The notes below the pieces were generated by a model. The model was not told the DNA's origin and did not search any database. It saw nothing but the letters and a program-made list of their open reading frames with translations. Source: Albitalea sp966211955 (GTDB taxonomy: Bacteria; Pseudomonadota; Gammaproteobacteria; Burkholderiales; Burkholderiaceae_C). Taken from it: 64,000 nucleotides of DNA. Positions 36,920-48,483 of the stretch are shown in pieces. Numbering within the stretch: position 1 is the stretch's first letter; each line of letters begins with the position of its first letter. The position numbers and the translations under genes are program-made. The stretch covers positions 186,001-250,000 of the forward strand of contig CBIHOF010000001.1 of NCBI GenBank assembly GCA_966211955.1, written 5' to 3'.

Positions 36920-38079
36920 CAGAGATCCTCCAAGCGCTGGGTGGGGTAGCTGTCCCAGCTCAGGCAGCCGGGGCATTGCCAGAAATAATTCTGCGCCTCG
37001 AAGCCGCAGGCGGCGCATCGGTAGCGCTGCAAAGGCTTGGCTGCATGGGCGATGGCCGATTCGATGCTGAGCACGTCCGGGTCTTCGCTCACGCCGCGTT
37101 CCGAGGTGCGCAGCTTGAGCAGCTCTCGTGCGGCCGACAGGCTGGGGTGGGCCTTGAGGTGCTCAGAGACGCGCGAACGTTGCGCGGCCATGTCGTCATC
37201 GAGCTGGTTGATGGCGCTCAAGAGGTCCAGCGAAGGCAGCTTGCCATAGAGGTTGCGCAGCTCCTGCAAGGCGCCTTCCGCTTCGCCCGCCTGGCGAGCG
37301 CTGTCGGCGAAGTCGCGCGCGACGAGGGAGAACGCCTGCGGATGCATCACCAGCAGTTGGCGCCATGCCTGCACCGCCTGCGCATGCTGGCCGGCGATGC
37401 GCGCACGCACGCCGGCGAGGACCATGGGCCTCGCGGCTTGCGGCGCGGCCTCTCGTGCCTTGCGCAGCGCTTCATCGGCGTCGGCCGTCTGGCCTCGGCC
37501 GTCGGCTTCCTGTGCGAGCTCACACCAGTAGTGCGCAATGCGCGAGGCATACGAGCCCGTGCCGCCGCTGCGGTCGAGCTTGGTGGCGTCTTCCACGGCA
37601 GCGCGCCAGTCGCGGGAGCGTTCGTGCAGGGTCAAGAGGGCCAGCCGGGCTTCGGTGTCGAAGGCCGTGCCTTCGAGCGCCTTCCACGCTTCTTCGGCGC
37701 GGTCGAAAAGGCCGGCCTTGATGTAGTCCTGCGCCAGGCCGTGCTGCGCGCGGTCACGCTCGGCGGCGGGCAGGTCGGCGCGGTGCAGCAGGTGCTCATG
37801 CACACGCACCGCTCGTTCGATCTCGCCACGGCGGCGGAACAGGTTGCCGAGCGCAAAGTGAAGATCGGAAGTGTCGGGGTCATGCTGCACCGCCTCGATG
37901 AAGGCGTCGATGGCCTTGTCCTGCTGTTCGTTCAGCAGGAAGTTGAGGCCCTTGAAGTAGGCCTTGGGCGAGTCACGTTGCTCGCGTCGCCACTGTCGCA
38001 GGTCGAGCCGAGATGCCATCCACCCGAGCGCGAAGGCCACGGGAAGCCCGAGAAGAACCCACTGAAGGTCAAAGTCCAT
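36919..38079 (-). CDS. lapB: LPS assembly regulator LapB (YciM)
   Basis: 386 residues. One N-terminal membrane anchor (WVLLGLPVAFALGWMAS), then a run of TPRs (SPKAYFKGLNFLLNEQQDKA onward) and a C-terminal rubredoxin-like zinc domain with CAACG and CPGC. LapB brings FtsH to LpxC, setting LPS synthesis rate. It overlaps lapA by 11 bp and hldE by 1 bp. Confidence 0.95.
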   Translation of the reverse strand: MDFDLQWVLLGLPVAFALGWMASRLDLRQWRREQRDSPKAYFKGLNFLLNEQQDKAIDAFIEAVQHDPDTSDLHFALGNLFRRRGEIERAVRVHEHLLHRADLPAAERDRAQHGLAQDYIKAGLFDRAEEAWKALEGTAFDTEARLALLTLHERSRDWRAAVEDATKLDRSGGTGSYASRIAHYWCELAQEADGRGQTADADEALRKAREAAPQAARPMVLAGVRARIAGQHAQAVQAWRQLLVMHPQAFSLVARDFADSARQAGEAEGALQELRNLYGKLPSLDLLSAINQLDDDMAAQRSRVSEHLKAHPSLSAARELLKLRTSERGVSEDPDVLSIESAIAHAAKPLQRYRCAACGFEAQNYFWQCPGCLSWDSYPTQRLEDL

Positions 38080-38392
38080 CGCGCGGCGGGTGCTCGGCCA
38101 GGGGGTCGATGGTGGTTGGCGCGGCCAGTGCAGGGCGCTCGCGTTCAGCGGCGACGGGCTCCGCAGGCTGCACGCGGCGCGCGACGCGCCAGTGCTTCCA
38201 CCAGCTGGGCACCATCGCGAACACGCCGAAGCCGCAGCCGAGCCCGAAGGCGGCCAACACGATGAAGACCATGGGTGCTCGCCACTCCTGGCCGAAGAAC
38301 CATCGGACGCTCGCGTCCTGCTGGTTGTTCAACGCGAAGGCGAACAGCGCAAAAAAGATGAAGGCCCGAAAGAGCCAGGTGAAAAGCCGCAT
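38069..38392 (-). CDS. lapA: LapA (YciS)-family small membrane protein
   Basis: 107 residues with two membrane segments (FRAFIFFALFAFALNN and VFIVLAAFGLGCGFGVFAMV) separated by VRWFFGQEW, the LapA_dom pattern, then a polar tail. LapA works with LapB in LPS assembly. Start 38392 (MRLFTWLFRAF) preferred to the open frame start at 38410. Confidence 0.9.
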   Translation of the reverse strand: MRLFTWLFRAFIFFALFAFALNNQQDASVRWFFGQEWRAPMVFIVLAAFGLGCGFGVFAMVPSWWKHWRVARRVQPAEPVAAERERPALAAPTTIDPLAEHPPRDGL

Positions 38393-38454
38393 CGCATCTC
38401 CCGGGCGCATTCTAGTGGCCCGTGTCGCGCACGCAGCGCAGCGGACAAGAGCAA

Positions 38455-38808
38455 TCAGTCGCCCGTGGCAGGCGTGCTCTTGGGGGCGCTTGGCGCCTTG
38501 TTGTCGGCCGGGTCGTCCAACACCGGCACCTGGGCATCGACCGACTCGCGAAGGGCCTTGCCAGGCTTGAAATGGGGAACCAGCTTCTCGGGGATCACCA
38601 CCTGCTCGCCGGAGCGGGGATTGCGCCCCACCCGCGGCGGGCGGCGGTTGATCGAGAAGCTGCCGAAACCGCGGATCTCGATGCGGTGCCCGCGCGCAAG
38701 CGCATCGGACATCGCGTCGAGGATCGTCTTGACGGCGAACTCGGTATCGCGGTGAGTCAACTGGCTGAAGCGTTCGGCCAGTTGGGCCACGAGATCGGAT
38801 CGAGTCAT
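38455..38808 (-). CDS. ihfB: Integration host factor subunit beta
   Basis: 117 residues. MTRSDLVAQLAERF start and the DNA-bending arm GFGSFSINRRPPRVGRNPRSG identify IHF-beta. The last ~20 residues (after ESVDAQVPVL) are an Asp/Pro/Ser-rich tail not found in the 94-residue E. coli protein. It lies between rpsA and lapA, as in many proteobacteria. Confidence 0.95.
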   Translation of the reverse strand: MTRSDLVAQLAERFSQLTHRDTEFAVKTILDAMSDALARGHRIEIRGFGSFSINRRPPRVGRNPRSGEQVVIPEKLVPHFKPGKALRESVDAQVPVLDDPADNKAPSAPKSTPATGD

Positions 38809-38842
38809 GAGTGCATCACACGCCCGAGGCGCGCCATCTGCT

Positions 38843-38878
38843 CCCTCCCCCGCTGGGGGAGGGTTGGGGTGGGGGCCT
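38843..38878. repeat. CCCTCCCCC hairpin/G-tract element between ihfB and rpsA
   Basis: CCCTCCCCC (38843-38851) pairs with GGGGGAGGG (38855-38863) around GCT, followed at once by TTGGGGTGGGGGC. The shape matches a short intergenic repeat that recurs in Burkholderiales genomes; this window has one copy. The run of G tracts could also form a G-quadruplex. It may end or modulate rpsA transcription. Confidence 0.6.
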
Positions 38879-38921
38879 GTGCGGTCTCCACGGTCTCAGA
38901 GTTTCAGAAGCAGCTGATGGA

Positions 38922-40643
38922 TCAGCCGTTGTCCTTCTGGTTGTCCAGCTTCGCACGCAGCAGCGCACCGAGGCTCGTGGTACCGGCGGTCTCACGCTCG
39001 TTGTTCTGCGACAGGCGCTGCATGGCTTCTTGCTGGTCGGCGTTGTCCTTGGCCTTGATCGACAACTGGATCGAACGCGTCTTGCGGTCGATGTTGATGA
39101 TCAGCGCCGAGACTTCGTCGCCTTCCTTCAGCACGTTGCGCGCGTCTTCCACGCGGTCACGGCTGATTTCGGAAGCACGCAGGTAGCCGGTCACGTCGTC
39201 GTTGAGCTGGATTTCAGCGCCACGGGCGTCAACCGTCTTGACCTTGCCGTTGACGATCATGCCGCGGTCATTGACCGAGGTGTAGCTCGTGAACGGGTCG
39301 GAATCGAGCTGCTTGATGCCGAGCGAAATGCGCTCGCGCTCGACGTCGACGGCCAGGACCACGGCTTCGACTTCCTGGCCCTTCTTGTAGTTGCGAACCG
39401 CGGCTTCGCCCGGCTCGTTCCAGGACAGGTCCGACAGGTGAACCAGGCCATCGATGCCGGCGGCAAGACCCACGAACACGCCGAAGTCGGTGATCGACTT
39501 GACGGGTCCCTTGACCTTGTCGCCACGCTGCACGGTGGCGGCGAATTCTTCCCAAGGATTGGCCTTGCACTGCTTCATGCCCAGGCTGATGCGGCGCTTG
39601 TCTTCGTCGATCTCGAGGACCATGACTTCGACTTCGTCGCCCAGGGACACGATCTTGCTGGGGGCCACGTTCTTGTTGGTCCAGTCCATTTCGGAGACGT
39701 GCACCAGGCCTTCGATGCCCGGCTCGATCTCGACGAACGCGCCGTAGTCGGCGATGTTCGTGACCTTGCCGAACAGGCGCGTGCCGGTCGGGTAGCGGCG
39801 CGACACGCCGTGCCACGGGTCGTCGCCCAGCTGCTTGATGCCCAGCGAGACGCGGTTCTTCTCGGCGTCGAACTTGAGGACCTTGGCGGTGAGCTCCTGG
39901 CCCACTTGCACCACTTCGCTCGGGTGACGCACGCGGCGCCATGCCATGTCGGTGATGTGCAGCAGGCCGTCGATGCCGCCGAGGTCGACGAACGCACCGT
40001 ATTCAGTGATGTTCTTGACCACGCCATGGACGATGGCACCTTCGGACAGGGTCTCGAGCAGCTTGGCGCGTTCTTCGCCCATCGAAGCCTCGACGACAGC
40101 GCGGCGCGACAACACGACGTTGTTGCGCTTGCGGTCGAGCTTGATGACCTTGAACTCCATGGTCTTGCCCTCGAACGGGCTCATGTCCTTGACAGGACGC
40201 GTGTCGAGCAGCGAACCCGGCAGGAAGGCGCGGATGCCGTTGACGAGGACGGTCAGGCCGCCCTTGACCTTGCCGGAGACCGTGCCGGTCACGAATTCGC
40301 CGGATTCCAGCGAGTTCTCCAGCGAAAGCCACGAGGCGAGGCGCTTGGCCTTGTCGCGCGACAGGATGGTGTCGCCGTAGCCGTTTTCGATCGCGTCGAT
40401 GGCCACCGACACGAAATCGCCGACCTGGACTTCGAGCTCGCCCTGGTCGTTCTTGAATTCTTCAATGGGAACGTAGGCTTCGGACTTGAGGCCTGCGTTG
40501 ACCACCACGAAGTTGTAGTCGACACGGACGACTTCGGCCGTGATGACCTCGCCACTGCGCATCTCGGAGCGCTTCAGCGATTCTTCGAACAGGGCGGCAA
40601 ACGATTCGCCGCCGGAGCTGGTGGCAGTTTGGGTTTGGGACAT
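38922..40643 (-). CDS. rpsA: 30S ribosomal protein S1
   Basis: 573 residues with six S1 repeats; the first two are the ribosome-binding ones and the rest bind mRNA (for example SEMDWTNKNVAPSK and HLSDLSWNEPGEAA). It delivers mRNA to the 30S subunit. It lies between aroA-cmk and ihfB. A 125-bp gap precedes it upstream. Confidence 0.97.
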   Translation of the reverse strand: MSQTQTATSSGGESFAALFEESLKRSEMRSGEVITAEVVRVDYNFVVVNAGLKSEAYVPIEEFKNDQGELEVQVGDFVSVAIDAIENGYGDTILSRDKAKRLASWLSLENSLESGEFVTGTVSGKVKGGLTVLVNGIRAFLPGSLLDTRPVKDMSPFEGKTMEFKVIKLDRKRNNVVLSRRAVVEASMGEERAKLLETLSEGAIVHGVVKNITEYGAFVDLGGIDGLLHITDMAWRRVRHPSEVVQVGQELTAKVLKFDAEKNRVSLGIKQLGDDPWHGVSRRYPTGTRLFGKVTNIADYGAFVEIEPGIEGLVHVSEMDWTNKNVAPSKIVSLGDEVEVMVLEIDEDKRRISLGMKQCKANPWEEFAATVQRGDKVKGPVKSITDFGVFVGLAAGIDGLVHLSDLSWNEPGEAAVRNYKKGQEVEAVVLAVDVERERISLGIKQLDSDPFTSYTSVNDRGMIVNGKVKTVDARGAEIQLNDDVTGYLRASEISRDRVEDARNVLKEGDEVSALIINIDRKTRSIQLSIKAKDNADQQEAMQRLSQNNERETAGTTSLGALLRAKLDNQKDNG

Positions 40644-40768
40644 GGGGACTTTCTTTGCGGCTTGCCGCCGCGGGGTTAGGTTGATGATCCGACGCCTTGA
40701 TGCGCTTGGAACAGCGCGGGAGGGAAAGCGTCGGGCCTCGTTGAGCGGTGTTTCAGCCGCTCGCCTTG

Positions 40769-42799
40769 TCAGGCGTCTTGTGGACTCCCGAAAGGTCTGC
40801 GTTGTTCCCAGGAATTCAAGACCCAGTTCACCGACTCGTCGATGGAAAGATCTGAATTGTCCAGAAGCAGCGCATCCGGTGCCGGCTTGAGAGGTGCGAC
40901 GGCCCGGTTTTGATCCCGGGCGTCACGCGCTTCCAAATCGGCGCGAAGACTATCGATATTAGATGGAATTCCCTTAGAAATCAATTGCTTATGGCGTCTT
41001 TCCGCACGCTTGGCGGCACTCGCCGTGAGGAAAACCTTCAGGTCGGCGCCCGGGAAGATGACCGTGCCCATGTCCCGGCCGTCGGCCACGAGGCCCGGGA
41101 TGCGGCGGAAGGACAGTTGCAGTTCTCGCAAGGCGTTGCGCACGGCTGGGAGGGCGGAGATCCTGGAGGCCATGGAGCCGACTGCCTCGTCGCGAAGTTG
41201 CTCGGCCACCTCCTCGCCACCGAGGCGGATTGAGCTGCCTTCGAAGGCCAGGTCGAGCGTGGCGGCGACCACTGCCACCGCATGCTCATCCGCAGGCGTG
41301 ATGCCCGCGCGCATCGCCGCCAGGGCGGTGGCGCGGTAGACGGCGCCGGAATCGAGGAAGTGGTAGCCCAGCCGCTGGGCGACAGCGCTGGCCACGGTGC
41401 CCTTGCCCGATGAGCTTGGGCCGTCCACCGCCAGCACGGGGATTCGGGACGTGTCCGTGTCGACCACGGAGAAAAGCGTCTCGAAATAGTGAGGGAAGGT
41501 CTTCGCGACGCACTTCGGGTCGAGGATGCGCACCGACACCGGCGATGCATTCCCCGCTGCCAACGCATTGAATGCAGCCAGCGAGAAGCACATCGCCACC
41601 CGGTGGTCGTCGTAGGTGTGGATGGCGGCCGGCGTCCATTGGGCAGGCGGCGCGACCTCGATGAAGTCCGCGCCTTCGACCACGGTCGCGCCCAGCTTGC
41701 GCAGCTCGGCGGCCATGGCGGCGATGCGGTCGGTCTCCTTCACCCGCCAGCTGGCGATGTTGGTCAGCCGCGTCGTGCCCTGGGCATACAGCGCCATCAC
41801 GGCCAGCGTCATCGCGGCGTCGGGGATGTGGTTGCAGTCCAGCTCGATCGCGTTCAGCGGCCACGCGCCGCGCTTGACCTCCAGCCAGCCCGGGCCCGTG
41901 GCGACGTCGGCGCCCATGGCCTGCGCCGCTTCGGCAAAGCGGATGTCGCCCTGGATGGAATCGAGCCCGACGCCTTCGATGCGCAGCGGCGAGCCGGTGG
42001 CGGCGATGGCGCCCAGCGCGACGAAGTACGACGCCGAGGACGCGTCGCCCTCGACGTGGATGTCGCCAGGCGACTTATAGGCGCTTCCTTGCGCGATCGT
42101 GAATCGCTCCCAGCCGTCGCGTTTGACGTCGATCCCGAAGCGCTTGAGCAGGTTCAGCGTGATCTCGATGTAGGGCTTGGAGATGAGTTCGCCCTCGACC
42201 TCGATCACCACCGGCGAAGTCGTGCTCACCAGCGGCAGGGCCAACAGCAAGGCCGTCAGGAATTGGCTCGACACGTCCCCGCGCACGCGGATGGGCGCAA
42301 GCGTCTTCACGCTGCCCGAGCCTGCCGTCAAGCGCAGCGGCGGGTAGCCGTCGCTGCCGAGGTAGTCGATGCGGCAACCGATCTGCCGCAGCGCGTCCAC
42401 GAGGTCGCCGATCGGGCGCTCGTGCATGCGCTGGACGCCGCCCAGGTCGAAGCGGCCGCCTTGCGTCGCCGTCATCACAGCGAGTGCCGCGGCAAGTGGC
42501 CGCATGGCGGTGCCGGCGTTGCCAAGGAAGAGCTTGGCATCGCGGTTCTTCAGCCGGCCACCGAGACCGGTGATGCGCAGCGCAGGTCCGGCCGAATCGA
42601 CCTCGCAACCCAGCTCGCGCAAGGCGGCCAACATCACGCGCGTGTCGTCGGAGTCCAGCAGGTCGTGCACGACGGTCGTGCCTGCGCTCAGCCCGGCCAG
42701 CAAGAGCACGCGGTTCGAGATGCTCTTGGAGCCCGGCAGGCAGACCGTGCCTGCGGCGCTCAGCAGCGGCGGAAGATCGAGAAAGGGCGTGCTGTACAT
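40769..42799 (-). CDS. aroA-cmk: Fused EPSP synthase and cytidylate kinase
   Basis: 676 residues. Residues 1 to about 440 are EPSP synthase (PGSKSISNRVLLLAGL at 23-38, the GNAGTAMRPL motif and the DDHRVAM motif); residues from about 453 on are cytidylate kinase with P-loop DGPSSSGKGT. One enzyme joins shikimate-3-P to PEP, the other phosphorylates CMP. The genes are separate in most bacteria; this fusion is known in some Burkholderiales. A nearby linker has no stop or frameshift. Confidence 0.95.
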   Translation of the reverse strand: MYSTPFLDLPPLLSAAGTVCLPGSKSISNRVLLLAGLSAGTTVVHDLLDSDDTRVMLAALRELGCEVDSAGPALRITGLGGRLKNRDAKLFLGNAGTAMRPLAAALAVMTATQGGRFDLGGVQRMHERPIGDLVDALRQIGCRIDYLGSDGYPPLRLTAGSGSVKTLAPIRVRGDVSSQFLTALLLALPLVSTTSPVVIEVEGELISKPYIEITLNLLKRFGIDVKRDGWERFTIAQGSAYKSPGDIHVEGDASSASYFVALGAIAATGSPLRIEGVGLDSIQGDIRFAEAAQAMGADVATGPGWLEVKRGAWPLNAIELDCNHIPDAAMTLAVMALYAQGTTRLTNIASWRVKETDRIAAMAAELRKLGATVVEGADFIEVAPPAQWTPAAIHTYDDHRVAMCFSLAAFNALAAGNASPVSVRILDPKCVAKTFPHYFETLFSVVDTDTSRIPVLAVDGPSSSGKGTVASAVAQRLGYHFLDSGAVYRATALAAMRAGITPADEHAVAVVAATLDLAFEGSSIRLGGEEVAEQLRDEAVGSMASRISALPAVRNALRELQLSFRRIPGLVADGRDMGTVIFPGADLKVFLTASAAKRAERRHKQLISKGIPSNIDSLRADLEARDARDQNRAVAPLKPAPDALLLDNSDLSIDESVNWVLNSWEQRRPFGSPQDA

Positions 42800-42859
42800 G
42801 GGGACAAGACCGGAGCGGGCGGCGTCAGAGGCTCGACAACAGGATAGGGCCCAGTGCCC

Positions 42860-43744
42860 TCAACGGTTCGTGGGCGGCTTGACGGCGTTCATCTGCCAGG
42901 CCGAGCGGGCGTCGGACGCGCCGCGGATCAGGTCTTCCAGCGCCTCGATGTTGCCGGACTTGATGACGTGTTCCATCGCGTCCAGCGTGTGCCGAAAGCG
43001 CATCGACTGCTTGAGCAATTCTTCGCGGTTGGACACGAGGATGTCGCGCCACACTGTCGGGTCGCTCGCGGCGATGCGCGTGAAGTCGCGAAAGCCCGGG
43101 CCGGCGAGTGACAGGAAGTCCTTGCCTGCCGGCTGGCGTGCCACCGAGTTGAAGTAGGCGAAGGCCAGCATGTGCGGCAGGTGGCTCACGGCGGCGAAGG
43201 CGGCGTCGTGGTTCTCCGGCGTCATGCGCAGCACCTGCGAGCCGATGGCGGCCCACACATCGGTCGCCTTCTGTACGAGGTCGGGGCTGGTCTGCGTGAT
43301 GGGCGTGAGGATGACCTGCCGGTTCGTGTATAGCGACGCGTCGGCGTGGCCGATGCCAGCGACTTCCTTGCCTGCAATCGGGTGGGCCGGCACGAAACTC
43401 GCCACGCGTTCCTTGAGCACGCGCCGAGCGGCGTCGATGACGTCGCGCTTGGTCGAACCCACGTCCATGAAAAGCACGCCGGGCTCGACCAGGTGGCGGA
43501 TCGCCTTGAACGTGGCTTCGGTGGCCGAGACCGGCACGGCGATGAGCACGATGTCCGAACCCGACACCGCCAGCAGCGCCGATTCGGCCGCCATGTCGAT
43601 GACGCCGAGCTTCTTGGCCTTCTCCGTGGTCGAGGGCGACTTGCTGTAGCCGATCACACGCTTGACCAGGCCCGCCCGCTTGAGCGCGAGCGCGAAGGAC
43701 CCGCCCATGAGGCCGCAACCGATGACGCCGAGTTGATTGAACAT
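42860..43744 (-). CDS. tyrA: Prephenate dehydrogenase
   Basis: 294 residues. NAD-binding IGCGLMGGSFALALKRAG at 8-25, the HPIAGKE catalytic His motif at about 120-126 and a C-terminal helical dimer domain. It oxidatively decarboxylates prephenate to 4-hydroxyphenylpyruvate for tyrosine. It stands alone without a chorismate mutase domain. It lies 18 bp after pheA. Confidence 0.95.
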   Translation of the reverse strand: MFNQLGVIGCGLMGGSFALALKRAGLVKRVIGYSKSPSTTEKAKKLGVIDMAAESALLAVSGSDIVLIAVPVSATEATFKAIRHLVEPGVLFMDVGSTKRDVIDAARRVLKERVASFVPAHPIAGKEVAGIGHADASLYTNRQVILTPITQTSPDLVQKATDVWAAIGSQVLRMTPENHDAAFAAVSHLPHMLAFAYFNSVARQPAGKDFLSLAGPGFRDFTRIAASDPTVWRDILVSNREELLKQSMRFRHTLDAMEHVIKSGNIEALEDLIRGASDARSAWQMNAVKPPTNR

Positions 43745-43762
43745 CCTGGTGCTCGGCCCGTT

Positions 43763-44872
43763 TTAGTGAACGTCGATGGGGTAGGTGCCCAGCACCTTGA
43801 AGAAGGCGCACACGGTGCGCAATTCCTTCAGGGCAGCGGCCACTTCCGGTTGATCCGGATGGCCTTGCACGTCGATGTAGAAGTAGTACTCCCACTGGCC
43901 CGAGCGCGCGGGGCGCGATTCGAAGCGCGTCATCGACACGCCGTGCTGCTTGAGCGGCACCAGCATGTCGTGCACGGCGCCCGGACGGTTGGTGACCGAC
44001 ACCACGAGGCTCGTGCAATCGTGGCCCGACGCCTGGGGTTGCGGATGGCGCAGCGGGTGCGTGAGGACCGCGAAACGCGTGCGGTTGTGCGGGTCGTCCT
44101 GGATGGCGGGCGCCACCACGTGCAGGCCGAATTCGCTGCCGGCCCGCTCGCTGGCGAGTGCTGCCAACGAAGAATCGAGGCTCGCCAGGCGCGCACCTTC
44201 GGCGTTGCTTGACACCGGACGCCGCTCGACGTTGGGCAGGTGATAGCTCAGCCAGCCATGGCACTGGGCCAGCGCCTGGGGATGTGCACAGACTGCCTGG
44301 ATTCCATCCAGCGAGTTGTCGCGCCGCAGCAGGTTCTGCCGCACGAAGAGGCTGGTCTCGCCGATGATGAACAGCGGCTCGGTGAGGAAGAGGTCCAGCG
44401 TGCGGGCGACGACGCCCTCGGTGGAGTTCTCGACCGGCACCACGCCGAAGTCGGCAGCGCCGGCGCTGGTGGTGCGAAACACCTCGTCGATGCTCGCGCA
44501 GGGCACGCGCACGATGGACGAACCGAAGAAGCCGAGCGCCGCCTGCTCACTGAAGGTGCCGGCGGGGCCGAGGTACGCCACGCGGGACGGCGTCTCGAGC
44601 GCCCGGCAGGCCGACATGATCTCGCGCCAGATCGGAGCCACGCTCTCGGACTTCAGCGGGCCGGGGTTGACCGTCTTGAGACCGTCGATGACCTGCGCCT
44701 CGCGCTCAGGGCGGAAAGCCACCGAGCCTTCCTTCTTCTTCACCTCGCCCACTTCCTGGGCGAGAGCTGCACGCCGGTTCAACAGCTGGAGCAGGTCGCG
44801 GTCAACCGCATCGATCTGGGTTCGAAGCGCCAGAAGCGCTGGATTGTTGGCGGGGGAATTGGTCTCAGCCAT
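43763..44872 (-). CDS. pheA: Chorismate mutase/prephenate dehydratase (P-protein)
   Basis: 369 residues. N-terminal AroQ chorismate mutase (LRTQIDAVDRDLLQLLNRRA), central prephenate dehydratase (GPAGTFSEQAAL ... VVPVENSTEGVV) and a C-terminal ACT domain with the ESRPAR phenylalanine-sensing motif. It feeds phenylalanine synthesis and should be feedback inhibited. ATG 44872 is preferred to the upstream TTG. In relatives serC often lies just upstream; here it does not. Confidence 0.95.
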   Translation of the reverse strand: MAETNSPANNPALLALRTQIDAVDRDLLQLLNRRAALAQEVGEVKKKEGSVAFRPEREAQVIDGLKTVNPGPLKSESVAPIWREIMSACRALETPSRVAYLGPAGTFSEQAALGFFGSSIVRVPCASIDEVFRTTSAGAADFGVVPVENSTEGVVARTLDLFLTEPLFIIGETSLFVRQNLLRRDNSLDGIQAVCAHPQALAQCHGWLSYHLPNVERRPVSSNAEGARLASLDSSLAALASERAGSEFGLHVVAPAIQDDPHNRTRFAVLTHPLRHPQPQASGHDCTSLVVSVTNRPGAVHDMLVPLKQHGVSMTRFESRPARSGQWEYYFYIDVQGHPDQPEVAAALKELRTVCAFFKVLGTYPIDVH

Positions 44873-44962
44873 GGCGTGCGCCAAATTCTCGCATGTGCAA
44901 GCGCTTGCGCCGAGGCCCGGACCAGGCTTCGTGCGCAGGAATCATCGGAAGGGTGGCAGTCT

Positions 44963-45585
44963 TTACTTGCTGGCGGCCTTGGACGCGGGCTTGGCGCCGC
45001 TGGCCGCGGGCGCGGTCGGCTTGGGCGGCAGCTTGGCGCCGGCCGTGCGCAGCGTGCCGATGATCCTGTCCTGCAAGGCGGAGAGCTTGGGGTTCATCGT
45101 CGGCGACAGGTCGGCGAGCACACGCTGGCCGAGGCTGTTGCGCATCTCGGGCGAGAGCGCCTCGTACTTCTTGCGCACCGGCGATTCGATCCACGCAATG
45201 ATCTGCTTGAGATCGTCCTCGGTGAGCTTGTCTTCGAGGATGGGCGTGATCACCACCGGCGCCAGCTTGGTCGTGCGGTCCTTGATGATGGGGGCCGAAT
45301 CTTCGATGTACTTCTTCAGGTCGGCATCGATGCTCTTGGCGGCTGCGTCACGCTTGTCGGCGGGCACCGTCTGCAATGCGGCCCCGGCTTGCTGGCCGAG
45401 GTTCACGACCGGCCCTTGCGTGATGGTCTTGGCGAGGTCGTCTACCCCGGCCTGCTGCAGGTTGATGAGCTTGGCGATCAGCTCCTTCTTTGCGGCCGAC
45501 GTGGGCGCAGAGGCGGCAGGAGCGGTTGTCTGCGCGTTCGCAAGTGTGGCGCTGGCGAGCAGCGCCGTGGCGATCCAACGATTCA

Positions 45586-45586
<1 letters not shown>
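44963..45586 (-). CDS. DUF2059 exported protein
   Basis: 207 residues. Signal peptide to about ANAQ (19), an Ala/Thr linker, then a DUF2059 domain (LTEDDLKQIIAWIESPVRKKY) and a Lys/Ala/Pro tail. Function unknown. It is coupled to gyrA: its ATG (45584-45586) shares a base with the gyrA stop (TGATG). Confidence 0.88.
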
Positions 45587-48225
<2,639 letters not shown>

Positions 48226-48483
48226 GGGCAAGGCGAGGGCAGCGAGTGCCCGCCGAAAAGGGACATGGAGGGGGAGGCGAAGCCCGCCATTCTAAGTGCG
48301 CATCGTTGTAGCACCAGCGCAACACTGCTTGATGCGGGTTGGGGCAAAGGGAGCAAATTCGGTCTCTGCTGGCACAATCATTCGGGTGGTAGACCATTCG
48401 CCGTGAGCGAAGGTTTGCCAACGCTTTCCGATTCCGGTTCGGACGTTTTGCAGAAAACTGCACCTTCCCTCGAGAGGAGAATC

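Noticed and set aside
38811..40679. 622-codon plus-strand frame opposite rpsA
   Set aside because: Antisense of S1 repeats; composition is biased and no ribosome-binding site or family is seen.
48369..48384. Sigma-54-like site (CTGGCAC ... TTCGG) before ompA
   Set aside because: The -24 half fits but the -12 half lacks the GC of TTGCA; no activator gene nearby.
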